Below, in pieces: positions 13,101 to 24,600 of a stretch of DNA of 64,000 nucleotides. The position numbers and the translations under genes are program-made. Numbering within the stretch: position 1 is the stretch's first letter; each line of letters starts with the position of its first letter. This DNA comes from Lottia gigantea (lineage: Eukaryota > Mollusca > Gastropoda > Lottiidae). The notes below the pieces were generated by a model, which searched no databases, was not told where the DNA came from, and was given only the letters and a program-made list of their open reading frames with translations. The DNA lies in NCBI RefSeq assembly GCF_000327385.1, contig NW_008711143.1, positions 669,382 through 733,381 on the forward strand. The letters are read 5' to 3'.

Positions 13101-16021
13101 TGTGTACTCTGCTATGTGTTAAAGGAATGAATACGTCTGTAAATTCAGAAAAGTTATCGCTATTGTTTTTTTTTACAGCTCTACAATTCAGTCAAGCATT
13201 GGCTTATCTCGATACTGCCCAACAAGAAATATCAACTAGTCTGAATTCACATGGTGATATGTTGAAATCGGTAAGTACATTTGAGATTGTTTCCTGTTAA
13301 AATCTCACTACTGGGGAATTATTGATGCAGAATGGTTTTCAAGGCAAGACCTTAATGACTTTCAACGACATTAACTCCCAATGATTTTAGCATTCTTTTG
13401 TTTTGGTTAGACAGTCATTTAATTGTTATGTATTTGTATTTGTGATTGAAGAATAATGTAATATTTAAATCTTGATTTCTGCTTTTTTGAGTTTTTGTAA
13501 ATAGGGACCTTGACAAAGACAAAATTACAATGCTCTGTCATTCATTTCAATGGTTTGATATTTTTTATCATTAAACAGATAATATGGTTGAAAAAATTAT
13601 AACACTTTGCAATTTAGGATTTTTCATAAAGAATCAAATCAAAGTCGTTCAACCTAAAAATCTGTAATTTGGTGAAAAGATATCTAATATCTGTATAAAT
13701 GTAAAGTCTAAGGCCATACCAAAATAATATTCTGTTTGTCGGGAATTCCGTACCCCATTTTCCGTTATCGAAATTCTATTTTTACAATTAAAAAATAATA
13801 TTCCGTATGTATCAAAAGAGCCCCTGTATGTAAAATTTTGAAAAAAGAATTTTTAATTTTAAAAAAAAAAATATATTGCCCGTATGTCCGTACCTCTAAA
13901 TTGATCAGATAACATGATTGTTTAGTTTCATTTTTATTTCTCTAAGCCTAAAATTTGGTAGCAGGAGTAACAGTTTGTCAGTTTGTGGACATCGTGCAAC
14001 ATTTATAGTAGAACATGTTCCAGCAGTGAGTTCGTACAGTAGTTTAGGCCCTTCGCTGAAGCAAGAACGTTTTCTCGACGACCGAACGCATCGAAATTCC
14101 GGAAGTTGATAATTATCAGAAATAGGCATGGCCGATGCAGTGCTAGAATTAATATTTGTATTTGTCTTTTTTACCAAAATGATTTTAGTAATCAAAATTA
14201 GGTCACACCAGAAACTTATTTTGCCATACATGGCGTTTGATGTTAAGCCTGAAAACACTTTTAAAGATGTTTATGATCTGGCATCTGCAGGAATTCAATC
14301 GTGCATATCACAGATCCCAGAAAAAGTGTACAGTCGAGTAACCTAATTTCGTGGAAACCTATTATTCGTGGATTTTCGGAAATGATTAATAATTTACGTG
14401 AGCGACCTTGCGCGACCTCCGCATTAGTTTGTTTTAATAAACATGGGTTTTCTCTACAATATCAGCTAGTAGAATGAATCCAGTAGTTTCAAGCAAGGTA
14501 AAATGTATTAATGTATACTTTGACAAATACAAAATGGCGGATTTCACTTATTACCAAACGTCACCATTTTTTATCGACCGAATTTTATTATAATCCCGAG
14601 CGATAATCGGAATTCCACATGTCGTCTGCTAGAATATAATCCAACGAATGAAGTCGCGTGATCAACTAGCGGATTCAGTGTCAGCAGAAAATTTCTATGG
14701 AACACAAAGTGGACCATATTCTTATGTTGTTTCAGTGACTTTTAGCAATAAATTACACTACGTATCATATTTTGTCAGTCACTATTTTGTTTTTAAATCG
14801 TGGTTCTTTGAATGAATTGTCACTAGTTATAATGAATTGATATTAAAGATAAATACTAAGAGAAGTTAATTATACCACCCGGTATCCATACAACGTGTTT
14901 ATCTAGACTTATTTATAGATCAAACATTGTACACGAAAATAGGTGACGCATTCTGCCGCCATTACCGAGTTGGTTGCTCATGAAATATGGGTCAAAGTGA
15001 AGGATTCATAAAGAAAATCAAAATAAACCAATTTCTATTATTTTGTAGAATATCTGAGGAAACATCTAAGACATAAAAATTTTTTTCATTTTTTTAACTT
15101 TGACGAAATTCAGTGTTGAATCCTTATATCCACGAAAATAGGTTACACCACTGTACATCAAGGACAATATGGAAAAATCAGGCGGTGTCTTAGTTACACT
15201 TTCGTTGAAAATTTCTCTGTGTGATGAACTGAAATCCAAGTTTGTGTACTTTTTAATTAACTTGCCTTCTCATTCTTCGTCTGAAGATTCTGTTTGTAAT
15301 ACTTCCAAAAGTGATAAAAATGTGTTCGATTTTATGATGGCATCAAGAAAGACATTAATGTTTCCTGAAAAACCTACACCACCAGACAAAACCTTAATTG
15401 GACCTCAAAAACTATTTTGTGATGTGCTAGATTGGTGCAAAACAATTGATGATGGCTGGTCAAAAGACCAGTTAATCTGTGCAAAAGAAATTTTGCAGAA
15501 GATTACAAATAAATACTATTAATTGTTATTTTATCTGAATACATTCAAAATCATCCATGCTGGAAAATTTTAATGGTACGAAGGGACTTTTTTTTTTTAA
15601 AAATTAAAAAATATTATATCGCACCAACCAAATCAATGATTACTAACTTTTAGACATTTTTTTTAAATTAAAAAAAAAATTTCGTTCGCTCGTACCTTTT
15701 TTTTTTCAAGAAATCCTGAAGAACAGAAAATTATTTTGGTATGGCCTAAGTATTATTATCAAAGATTTGATATTTTATGAAATATCCTGAAATGAAAAGT
15801 GTTGTCGTTTTTTCTGGCCTACCCGATATAACTATACAGACCTTGAAATATTTTCATAGCTACTTTTGTCAGTACTTATAAATTGATAGAGACCTTTATC
15901 AATGACTGTCTCATTTTATTACAACTTTCAGCTTCAAGAATCATTCAAGGAGAATACTACTATGATCAAGTCTAATACAGAGAGTCTGGAGGGTCGAATA
16001 AATGCTCTGAAAAAATCATGA
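7156..16021 (+). CDS. DCTN2: Dynactin subunit 2 (dynamitin, p50), 13 exons
   Basis: Starts MADPKYANLPGI, the family's hallmark N terminus, followed by VFETSELPEDDQA. Exons: 7156-7191, 7855-7926, 8129-8225, 8435-8502, 10368-10463, 10802-10962, 11431-11581, 11751-11816, 12111-12149, 12599-12748, 12935-13037, 13179-13270, 15932-16021. All borders are GT-AG and phases agree, giving 406 residues, close to the 401-406 of vertebrates. Family knowledge: dynamitin is in the dynactin shoulder, tying p150Glued to the Arp1 filament so that dynein can carry cargo. Heptad-rich helical stretches (QKYQRLQHEMRELAEEVSQI; later LEQSNLEQVEARLQGVLHKL) fit its coiled coils. A 39-nt exon 9 is a possible cassette exon. 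Intron 4 holds a MITE and intron 12 a nested transposon. Poly(A) signal AATAAA is at 16265-16270. Confidence 0.96.
7461..7500 (+). repeat. Short telomere-like GGGTTAGG tract
   Basis: About 40 bp in DCTN2 intron 1 with degenerate G-rich repeats including TAGGGTTAGG and GGTTAGGGAT. It resembles animal telomere repeat TTAGGG but is short and imperfect; chance origin is possible. Confidence 0.4.
9334..10156 (+). mobile_element. Tc1/mariner-type MITE, copy 1 (823 bp), DCTN2 intron 4
   Basis: Bounded by TA dinucleotides (9332-9333 and 10157-10158) and imperfect terminal inverted repeats: left CAGTGGTGTAACCTATTTTC, right end in reverse CAGTCAAGTAACCTAATTTC. CAGT ends with TA target duplications are typical of Tc1/mariner. 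No transposase ORF is present, so it is non-autonomous. Two near-identical relatives lie at 14331-15153 (reversed) and 60377-61188 (same orientation). The interior carries CpG-containing motifs such as AGGTCGCGCAAGGTCGCTCA near 10072. Confidence 0.9.
12785..12865 (+). repeat. Degraded SINE head, DCTN2 intron 10
   Basis: GGTGGTGGCTCAGAGAGTTGG and the following ctaacct-type sequence match the tRNA-like head (A-box TGGCTCAG region) of the full SINE at 45131-45475. The B box is lost and the rest is not recognisable. Confidence 0.55.
14128..15522 (+). pseudogene. Unrecognised transposon-borne ORF, split by a MITE
   Basis: Left part 14128-14330 starts ATG GCC GAT and reads MADAVLELIFVFVF; right part 15154-15522 reads on as YIKDNMEKSGGVLVTL and ends at TAA. 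The MITE sits exactly at a TA inside a TAC codon, and both parts are in the same frame across the insertion, so before the insertion the ORF would have had about 189 codons. The right part has a Cys/Trp-containing tail (DVLDWCKTIDDGWSKDQL). It is too short for a Harbinger transposase and I do not recognise it; it could be an accessory protein of the element or captured host sequence. Its present form is broken. Confidence 0.5.
14331..15153 (-). mobile_element. Tc1/mariner-type MITE, copy 2 (823 bp), nested in the Harbinger-like element
   Basis: Reverse-oriented copy of the 9334-10156 family, same length, with TA duplications at 14329-14330 and 15154-15155. It lies inside the ORF of the PIF/Harbinger-like element, so it is younger than that element. 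Confidence 0.92.
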
Positions 16022-16509
16022 AGAAATAGCTCTGAACATATTTATTACCAAGAGGTTATCTTTATCAAGACATCAATGATTTAAAAGCTGTGTAAGATAC
16101 CAACACATTTGTCACTCTTCCAAAAATACAATGGTATTATCATACCTTGGTATATTAGTGGAGCATATTTTATCTTTCTTTCTGTAAAATTGGACTCAAT
16201 ATCAAAGATTTGTGAAATGTCTTGATAAACATAGCGTCTTTGTATCTATTTATCTTAATTGAACAATAAAATCTGGATATAAAGTGCAATGCTTTTGGTG
16301 TCAGGGTTTTGCTTTTGATGAAAATTTCTTATTTGGTTATGGAAGTGTATATGATATTACTTTTGTCTTTTATCTTCCAAGTTTCCTTCATTATTTCTCA
16401 ATACATCAACAATTATCTTAACTGTGATGCCAATTATGTAATTGCTAATTAAATTCTGATAAATGCGGTAGCTTATAATAAGCTGCTTATTTAAATGCTT
16501 ACAAATAGA

Positions 16510-16850
16510 TTATTGAAATTCTGACTAGTAGTTAATTTTAATTCTGACTAGTAGTTAATTTTAATTCTGACTAGAAACTGACAAATAGATTATTTGAATT
16601 CTTACTAGTAGTTTTTTTTAAAGCTGACAAATAGATTATTTATGAATTACGTCAAATAGATTATTTATGAATTCTGACAAATGGATTATTTATAAATTCT
16701 GACAAATTATTTATAAATTCTGACAAATGGATTGTTTATAAAATCTGACAAATGGATTATTTATAAAATCTGACAAATGGATTATTATAAATTCTGAAAA
16801 ATTGATTATTTATAAATTCTGACAAGTGGATTATTTGAATACTGAAAAAT
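16510..16850. repeat. Short tandem repeats downstream of DCTN2
   Basis: First a 22-bp unit (ATTCTGACTAGTAGTTAATT) about three times near 16515-16575, then about nine imperfect copies of a 25-bp unit containing TTCTGACAAATGGATTATTT to about 16850. No coding role is seen. Confidence 0.8.
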
Positions 16851-17725
16851 GAATTACATAACTTCTTTTTGGAAAGTAAATATTTGCTTTTGAAATCAGT
16901 TTTAAAGGACACATGACAAACAACAATCCTAATTGTTAATTTATCTGTTCATGAGTAGATTGGTATAGATTCTTTTTTGTTCTCTATTGTTAAATTAATC
17001 ACTTGTGAAAAGTGCTTTATTGTTCTCTACTGCAATATTATAATACCATAATAAATTATAAGTATATAATAGTCTAAAATAGTGGAAGTACAGTGCTAAA
17101 ATTATGTATTGCCGTACAACTCCAATTCTTAAATTGGTGTTATTATACAGTGCAATATCCTTTCAACAGCGTAAACCGATCGTCGAACTGAAGTCTCATC
17201 GGAAAAAGGGAGAAACGTTACCAGTCCAAATTTATATTGTTAGCCCGCTTTCCTATAAAGCTATTCTGATGAAGATTGTCTACCTGAAACACATATTGAC
17301 AGTTTCGACTTTAGTTCTTTATGTAATCACGCCCGCGGTTTTTTAGCCTTAAGTAATAGTAATACGACTCCATATACTTTCACACTGCCCTTCAATAATT
17401 TTAAATAATTGACAGATAACGTGAATAACTTCAAAATAAAGTTTATGCTCTTATTAAATGAATATAAACCTTATCATTTGATAATTTTCAAGGTTGTGGC
17501 CATGAGAATTTAAGTCATGACCCGTGTGAATAGAATTTCACTTTCTCGTTCACTGAAAAATATGATAGCAAAATACTAAAAATAGATATATGGAGCAGTG
17601 ATAGAATTTTGATTCTTGGATACTCAACCATTCTAATCTTACATATCACTTATCATAGAAGATAAAAAATATAATGTGAATCATTTCATACCATCCTCCA
17701 AACCCAAGTTTGATCTTTTCATTAC
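16851..17725. other. Intergenic stretch without a supported gene
   Basis: The only sizeable ORF is an 80-codon one at 17104-17346 (plus); it has no recognisable motif and no clear splice sites and I do not call it a gene. No transposon ends were found. Confidence 0.5.
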
Positions 17726-18131
17726 CTTTCCACAGCATGACAGCAAGATTTGTTCACTAGATTATTGGTTAATAACACTCTGAAAATCATGTCGTTTTTC
17801 TCAAATCGCATGTCCGACAAAAAGCCATTACAAATTGCTTTAAAGAGCGAATCTATAGGGTTGTATATTTCACAATCATTTAAATTATAATTATAACACA
17901 CACATGCACGTGTACTTGAAGAAGAAGCAGGATATGGTTCAATTGATAGATGGTTTAATCTCGAAGCTACGCCTTTTATTCTAAAGGAGGGTTCATTTGC
18001 AGAGACGGTATTTTCTGAAAATTCGCAGTCATTGCAGTTGCCATCGATTGCTATATTCGGATTTGGTCGTAATTGGTAGCGGTCCGTGAAATAATTCCAT
18101 AAAATTCTAGGTGACGATTTCAATATGTCTC
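17726..18131 (-). CDS. Orphan exon-like ORF, function unknown
   Basis: A minus-strand open frame of about 135 codons (18131 down to 17726) is bracketed by a good 3' splice site (TTTTATTCAG at 18132-18141) and a 5' splice site (GAAAG/GTAATG at 17726/17725). It reads DILKSSPRILWNYFTDRY and later RACVCYNYNLNDCEIYNP, with seven cysteines, and ends near SCCHAVER. If not spliced, it stops at once after the donor. I do not recognise a family, and no partner exons with similar quality were found on this strand. It could be an exon of an unknown secreted or fast-evolving protein, or a chance ORF. Confidence 0.35.
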
Positions 18132-18284
18132 CTGAATAAAAAAAAACGCTATATTGATATATATATAAATGATATATAAATTATAAATGATATTCAACAA
18201 GAAAATAAGCAAAAGGACTTGTTGACCAATTGAAGGCAGAAAACTGCAACATTATGTTCAACTTGATGTCCAAGGAGGTGACTT

Positions 18285-18350
18285 ATTCAAGGTTATCGGC
18301 CTTTCACACGCGGACCGAGATTAGAACCTGCGACCACACGCTCCAATCAT
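18285..18350 (-). repeat. Possible tRNA-derived SINE fragment
   Basis: Read on the minus strand, GCGTGTGGTCGCAGGTTCTA followed by ATCTCGG resembles a tRNA B box with flanks (GGTTCNANYC). No A box is found at the right distance. Weak call. Confidence 0.25.
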
Positions 18351-18694
18351 ACACGTAGACTGTGATAGATAAAACCTAGTATTGTACACCTTTTCATTAG
18401 TATTAACCGGATCTGCCTGCAAACCTAAATCTGTGTTTAATGTATGGAACTTCTCATCAAAGTGCTTAAATTCATTAGTTCACACACCAACGTCATGCAT
18501 GGAGCATAATTGATTCCCATTGGCATAGTTTATTAATTCGAACCATAAAGTGCAGCATATCAGCAGTGACTGGTCAGTGAAAATTGATCAAACTGATAAA
18601 ATGAAGACATCAATAAACTGATAACGATTTTTGACATAAAATATCAACAGTATAGGACGTGATTGGAAGAATTTCATTTCGTGAAAGTCACAGA

Positions 18695-21600
18695 ATGGGG
18701 AAGAGGAATTACACCGGTGAGTGTTGATTTAAAGTTGTTTTTATATTTGTTAATATCTAATAGAGAGCTTTGATGTGTATTATTTGAAACAGTTATTTTA
18801 GTATTTAATTTTTTTTAAATGTATTTATAATAAGGCTTAGCTAATTAAACACTACCAAAGTGGAGGAGTAATTCCTACTAAAAATTGTCACTACTACACC
18901 TTTAATTGATTAAAACCAAATTTTATAATCCTATGAATAAAAATGACAAAATCAAAATTATGCACAAAAATAATGAAAGCATTCTATAATCGAATATCAT
19001 AATGTGCATATTATAATCAGAAAAGAAACTGGCCTTTAAATTTTACACAATTTATCTTTACATATATAATTCTTTTAAAATGATTCATTAGTGATTTCAT
19101 TATTGTAATCATAGAATAACAATTTATTTAAAAAATTAGAAAAATGTTAGAATTGATTTATGTTTAGTCACAATTTACACAAAATTTTAGGTCAGACACC
19201 TGCATTTAGTATGCAATTAAAATTTGATACAAAGTTAATGCACCTCTGACATGATGCCGTAATATAACCAGTATTACAAGAAACGCAAATCTTATGATAA
19301 TTTTAAATATTTCCTTTCATCTTTAAATAATTCTAATTTTTTTTCTTGTCGAGGAAAATATGAATTTTACGTCTTATATACTTTTCAGTCGAATCAAAGG
19401 CAATTGTTAAGTAGAATTTCTTCAATAGGCCATTTGGGAAAGTAATGAATAGTTCTTTTTTTTATTTTAGTATCAGATGAGAAGAGTGGGGCCGATAAGA
19501 AGAACTCTGTATCTCTTCCAGTACATTCAGATTACCATGAAACATTTTTCCAGAAACTCTTTTCATGTCGCTGGATCATCGGTTATTTGTGTTGTGGAGC
19601 TAGGTTTAGTCAGTCGGCCATTAGACAACTTATTGGTATGGCTACAGTCTGTATGACATTAGAACACGATGAACTATTGCCTGAAACAGCCGCAGTTATC
19701 AAAGAATTCCACCTGAACATCACACCTAATGCTTCTAGATTTATTGATGAAATAGTGAGTATGGTATAAGTCTTTCCGAAAAACATAATATTGGAAAGAT
19801 ATAGTGAAATAAGAATGTAGGTAATTAGGTCACAGGTAAATCGGTCACCGGAAATTTGGTCACAGTAAAAAGGTCACACGGTAATTTGGTCACAGTAATA
19901 AGGTCACACGGTAATTTGGTCACAGTAAAAAAAGTCACACGGTAATTTGGTCACAGTAAAAAAGTCACACGGTAATTTGGTCACAGTAATACGGTCACAT
20001 GGTAATTTGGTCACAGTAATAAGGTCACACGGTAATTCGGTCACAGTAAAAGGGTCACACGGTAATTTGGTCACAGTAAAAAGGTCACATGGTATTTTGG
20101 TCACAGTAAAAAGGTCACATGGTAATTTGGTCACAGTAATAAGGTCACACGGTAATTTGGTCACAGTAAAAAAGTCACACGGTAATTTGGTCACAGTAAT
20201 ACTGTCACATAGTAATTTGGTCACAGTAAAATTATCCATTTTCAGTGGTGTTGGTCATCTTATTCATATCAACCGCTTGTAGTTGATAACTAGATTCAAT
20301 AAATGGCGGAGGACGGGCAATGTCACAACTTAAGTAGGTTCGTGACTTTGCCCCCGACTTAGGACAAAATTTATTGAAATTGACTTTTAACTCAATTTTT
20401 TTTTTCTGATTCGATTGAAACCTAGTTTACCTGTGTATATTGGCTACATGGAAGTAGTGATGCTATTTAAAAGGCGAAAGCCGCGATGAGATTTGCTGCT
20501 GGTGGGCGTATAGCCTTGTGGGCGTCCGCTCGTATATATTGGCACTGTTGCTCGTAAATATCCACGCCTGTCCCAATGACCTGAGCGTTTTTCAATTTTC
20601 GGGTAGGATGAGATGGGCGCCCTTCAGATATGTGAGATACGTGCAAAGCCCTACCCCCACCCGAAAATCGAAAAGAATCTGCTTTGAAACGCTCACGTTA
20701 TTAGTACAGGCACGGAAATGTATGAGTAGTGGAGATTATATATAAAATACATATTAAATCAACTTCATTGATGAAGTCAATACTGGATGATTTCACAGGC
20801 TGCATTCAGTGAAAATTCATGCATTCATTCTGTAATTTGGAATGGCGAGAGTCGGCAAAAGTTAAACGGTGGTATGGCTTGCAAGCTTAAAAGGCAGACC
20901 TGTGGCGGGTTGTATCAGCAATACCTATATAGCTGCAGATTGACAGGTATACCAAATACTGTTCGACCGTTCAGGGCCCCACAAGGTCCATCCATCTCTG
21001 GCAGAGATCAAGCTGAACACTACGTTATGTATTATGAAATAAATATTACTACACCAGTTACCAGTAATTTCATTTTACTAGTTCATTCTGTAATTTGGAA
21101 TGGCGAGAGTCGGCAAAAGTTAAACGGTGGTATGGCTTGCAAGCTTAAAAGGCAGACCGGTGGCGGGTTGTATCAGCAATACCTATATAGCTGCAGATTG
21201 ACAGGTATACCAAATACTGTTCGACCGTTCAGGGCCCCACAAGGTCCATCCATCTCTGGCAGAGATCAAGCTGAACACTATATTATGTATTATGAAATAA
21301 ATATCACTACACCAGTTACCAGTAATTTCATTTTACTAGTTTTGCCTTGACCGTGTGACATTTTTACTGTGACCAAATTACCGTGTGACCGTATTACTGT
21401 GACCAAATTACCATGTGACCTTATTACTGTGACCAAATTACCGTGTGACCTTTTTACTGTGACCAAAGTTCCGGTGACCGAATTTCCTGTGACCTAATTA
21501 CCGCGCCCCAGTGAGATAAATAGTTTTGAAACATTTATTGAATGTTAAAACCAAACGAATTTCATAAAACGAGGTATAGCGTGTTTGTAATTATAAAACC

Positions 21601-24600
21601 CTCAATTTAGATTTTGAGTTGTAAAATGACTGAATGAAAATTCTCATAGAGTCACCATATTTCAGGAAGAAGATTTCAAGTGGTCGTCAGAACTAGAAGG
21701 AACAATTTTAGCCGCGTATAATTTTGGTTTCATAGCATCACCAATACTTGGTGGCTACATAGCTGGACATTTCGGAGGGAAACGTGTAATAGCATTATCA
21801 TTACTTATTGGTTCATTAACAACCATTTTAACTCCAGTGGCAGCACGTGCTAATGATGCCTTATTAATATTCATGAGAGCATTGGCTGGTCTTGTCATGG
21901 TAAGTAACCAATGAAATGTCTTTAGAAATATGCATATGCATTTTAATCATACAATTGCTCTTATATTTCTAACAAATGTAGTTAGGTTATTATAGTATCT
22001 CAATGTCAGATAACGTTGACCATAAGTAATGTGTAACTGCAAGATATGTTCTGTTACTTTATCAAAGAAGGTTCATAAATGAATTCAAATATATAAACTA
22101 GAGGCACTCGTGGCACAGAGNNNNNNNNNNNNNNNNNNNNNNNNNNNNNNNNNNNNNNNNNNNNNNNNNNNNNNNNNNNNNNNNNNNNNNNNNNNNNNNN
22201 NNNNNNNNNNNNNNNNNNNNNNNNNNNNNNNNNNNNNNNNNNNNNNNNNNNNNNNNNNNNNNNNNNNNNNNNNNNNNNNNNNNNNNNNNNNNNNNNNNNN
22301 NNNNNNNNNNNNNNNNNNNNNNNNNNNNNNNNNNNNNNNNNNTGCAAGTTATGCCCCTGGCCAAAAATGTCAATAATGAGTAATTTAACCCGGATGTGCC
22401 ACGCCCACTTCAATTTTTTTTGCATAGGTTAATTAATATTCAGAATGTTACGTTATGTTCGAAATGTAAAGCTCCTACATAATAAAGGTCAAAAGATATA
22501 GGTCAACAAACGTCAACAAAGTTCAAAATCGAAAAATGAAAAAATCCAAATGTTAAAACCCGTTCCTTTTTTGAAACTATAAAGCTGAAACAACTGAGCT
22601 GTTAACACAAGGATGAGGTAATTGTGTGCAAAGTCCCTTTTTGAACAAACGCATCCTATGCGAGTTATGCCCCTGCCTCTAAATGTAAACAATTAGTAAT
22701 TCAACCCGGATGTGCCACGCCCACATAAGTTTTTTTGTCAAAAGTGAATTCATATTCAAAGTGTCTACTATTATTCCAAATATCAAGGTTCTACATCAAA
22801 TAGATCATAAGATATACATATACCAAGCTCAAAAAGGCGCAAATATTGTAAAAAAAAAAACTCAAATTTGAAAAAATCCCGAATTTCAATTTTGCTTTAA
22901 AATAACGATTGTTATTTATCTATGTAAAGTGCATGAGAAGCACATTAGGAAACCGATAAAATTAACCCTCTAGGTTAATTAGGTCACGTGCTAGAGCAGT
23001 CCAAAGTTGCGAATTTGGCTTTTTACGGATAGCTATAAAACCGGAAGTACATGTCGGAGGTCAAAGTATCAAATGATAGCCAAGGTCAATGACCTTTGAC
23101 CCTATGAAGGTCAAGGTCATCAAAGGTCAAGGTCACATGGTGTGATCGTTTAAAGCTTTAAAAAATTTCAACCGGAAGTTGCAAAAAAGCAAAAGCGAAA
23201 TTCAAAATTCGGCTCCCAATGTTTTTTGCGCAATCGATTGCAGAATACATTCACATCAAATTTGAGCATATCAACTTTTACCCTGAGGCCCCATTTTGAG
23301 TTTTACAAAAGTGTGTTTTTTCAATATGGCGGCCAAAGTATCTCTTCCGGTCTGGATTTTATTTTAAAATCGGCCATAAAATTTAATTTGCCAAAGATCA
23401 GCCAAATTTTGTTGACCTACATAAATTACACCGGAAGTTATTCAACCGGAAGTAGATTTGAAGTTCAGTCGCTTTCCTGTTGAAAATCGGAAATGACGTA
23501 CAAAATTTGACTGTATCATATTATTAACATTAGTGAAGTCTCTTTGCATTTAAAATTTCAGATCAATCGATGCAAAAGCAAAAAAGTTGCAAAAAAATCG
23601 AAATATTTGATCGAAAAAAGTGAGCGACGAATTTTCGAATTCGTAATTTTTCAAGTGCTATCGGGTCAGAAATTACAGGTAGATTTTAAAAATGAAAACC
23701 CGAAGAAAATCGATGCAAAAATTCGCCTTCTAGAGCCGATTTTCGACGTTTTGCACATGTTGAACTGTGGCACTTCTGGTTTTGCAAAAATGCTCCTATT
23801 TATATTTATGCACATCGTCACCTATATAGAAGGTCTATGAAATTTGAAACGTTGCTGCAACTACTGCAGTCTAAGCTCGGGAAGGTGTGGACGAAACGAA
23901 AAAGAATGGACATTTCGATAACAAACTGAGACTTTGCTGAAAGCAAATAATGGGATACAGTCAGAAACAGCACGCAGGTGCGTGAGCCTTGAGCCATTTC
24001 TGTCGGCTGCAAATTTGACTATAATTTGATAATGAAGCAGCATCTTGGACAAATTAGTGTTCATAAATAATGGAATAAAAATCAATATGCCTATAGATAG
24101 TTCCATTGGATTCCTATATTTTGAAAATCTGATTTCGGCGAAGGGAGGGTTTGATCCTTCCAAATGTACATGCCAAGGATGGAAAAAATACTTCCTATCA
24201 AAACAACTTTCCTAGGTTGAACAGTGATTGAGCAATACAGCAATTAATAAGCTGTTGGACGCCATCTTGATCAGAATTATATTAGCATTAACACATTCTA
24301 TGGGTATGAAAACCTGGGTAGCGACACCAAAATCATCTTTCTAGGTTAAAAAGTAACTGATCTATTGCAATTTGAATATTTCGGCAGCCATCTTGGACGC
24401 CATCTTGATTTTGACCGTCTATGCATGGTTCGATTTTAGTAGACTTTTAGTATGTTAGTAAGTAGACAAAATGCTAAAAAAATCCATTGAGAAACCTTCT
24501 CATCAATTTGTTGGAGGTTGGAGGTGAACAACAGCTCTATTCTACTTATTTATTTTTCCACATAACATATTGTGGTAGATTGACATGAAGACATTAGTGA

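Larger units (their letters stand above)
13712..15746 (+). mobile_element. PIF/Harbinger-like DNA transposon interrupted by a MITE, DCTN2 intron 12
   Basis: Flanked by TAA (13709-13711 and 15747-15749), a TWA-type 3-bp target duplication. Terminal inverted repeats start GGCCATACCAAAATAAT on both ends and stay similar for about 26 bp. A GG-starting end with a TWA duplication is the PIF/Harbinger pattern; I see no DDE transposase, so the copy is non-autonomous or a relic. Without the inserted MITE (14331-15153) it would be about 1.2 kb. It carries an ORF that the MITE splits (separate entry). AT-rich homopolymer runs lie inside both ends. The superfamily call rests only on ends and target site. 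Confidence 0.75.
19820..21502. mobile_element. Element with minisatellite inverted ends, SLC17 intron 2
   Basis: Both ends begin GGTAATTAGGTCACAGG and run inward, in inverted orientation, through matching sequence (GGTCACCGGAA, TTTGGTCACAGTAAAAAGGT) into a 30-bp minisatellite: about 13 units on the left (19850-20240) and about 4 to 5 on the right (21345-21475). The middle holds a 0.5-kb segment with a direct 258-bp duplication. Inverted ends built of minisatellite are known from foldback-like and bivalve or insect non-autonomous elements. I see no transposase and no clear target duplication, so the family is undecided. Confidence 0.7.

Noticed and set aside
13905-14258. 117-codon minus-strand frame inside the Harbinger-like element
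   Set aside because: Overlaps the plus-strand frame, no domain recognised; the plus-strand frame continues after the MITE and is the better candidate.
17104-17346. 80-codon plus-strand ORF downstream of DCTN2
   Set aside because: No domain, no splice signals and no neighbouring exons; length is within chance for AT-rich DNA.
19904-20282. Two 111-codon frames on opposite strands with a 10-residue repeat
   Set aside because: Both arise from a 30-bp minisatellite with a length divisible by three; no start context, splice sites or domain.
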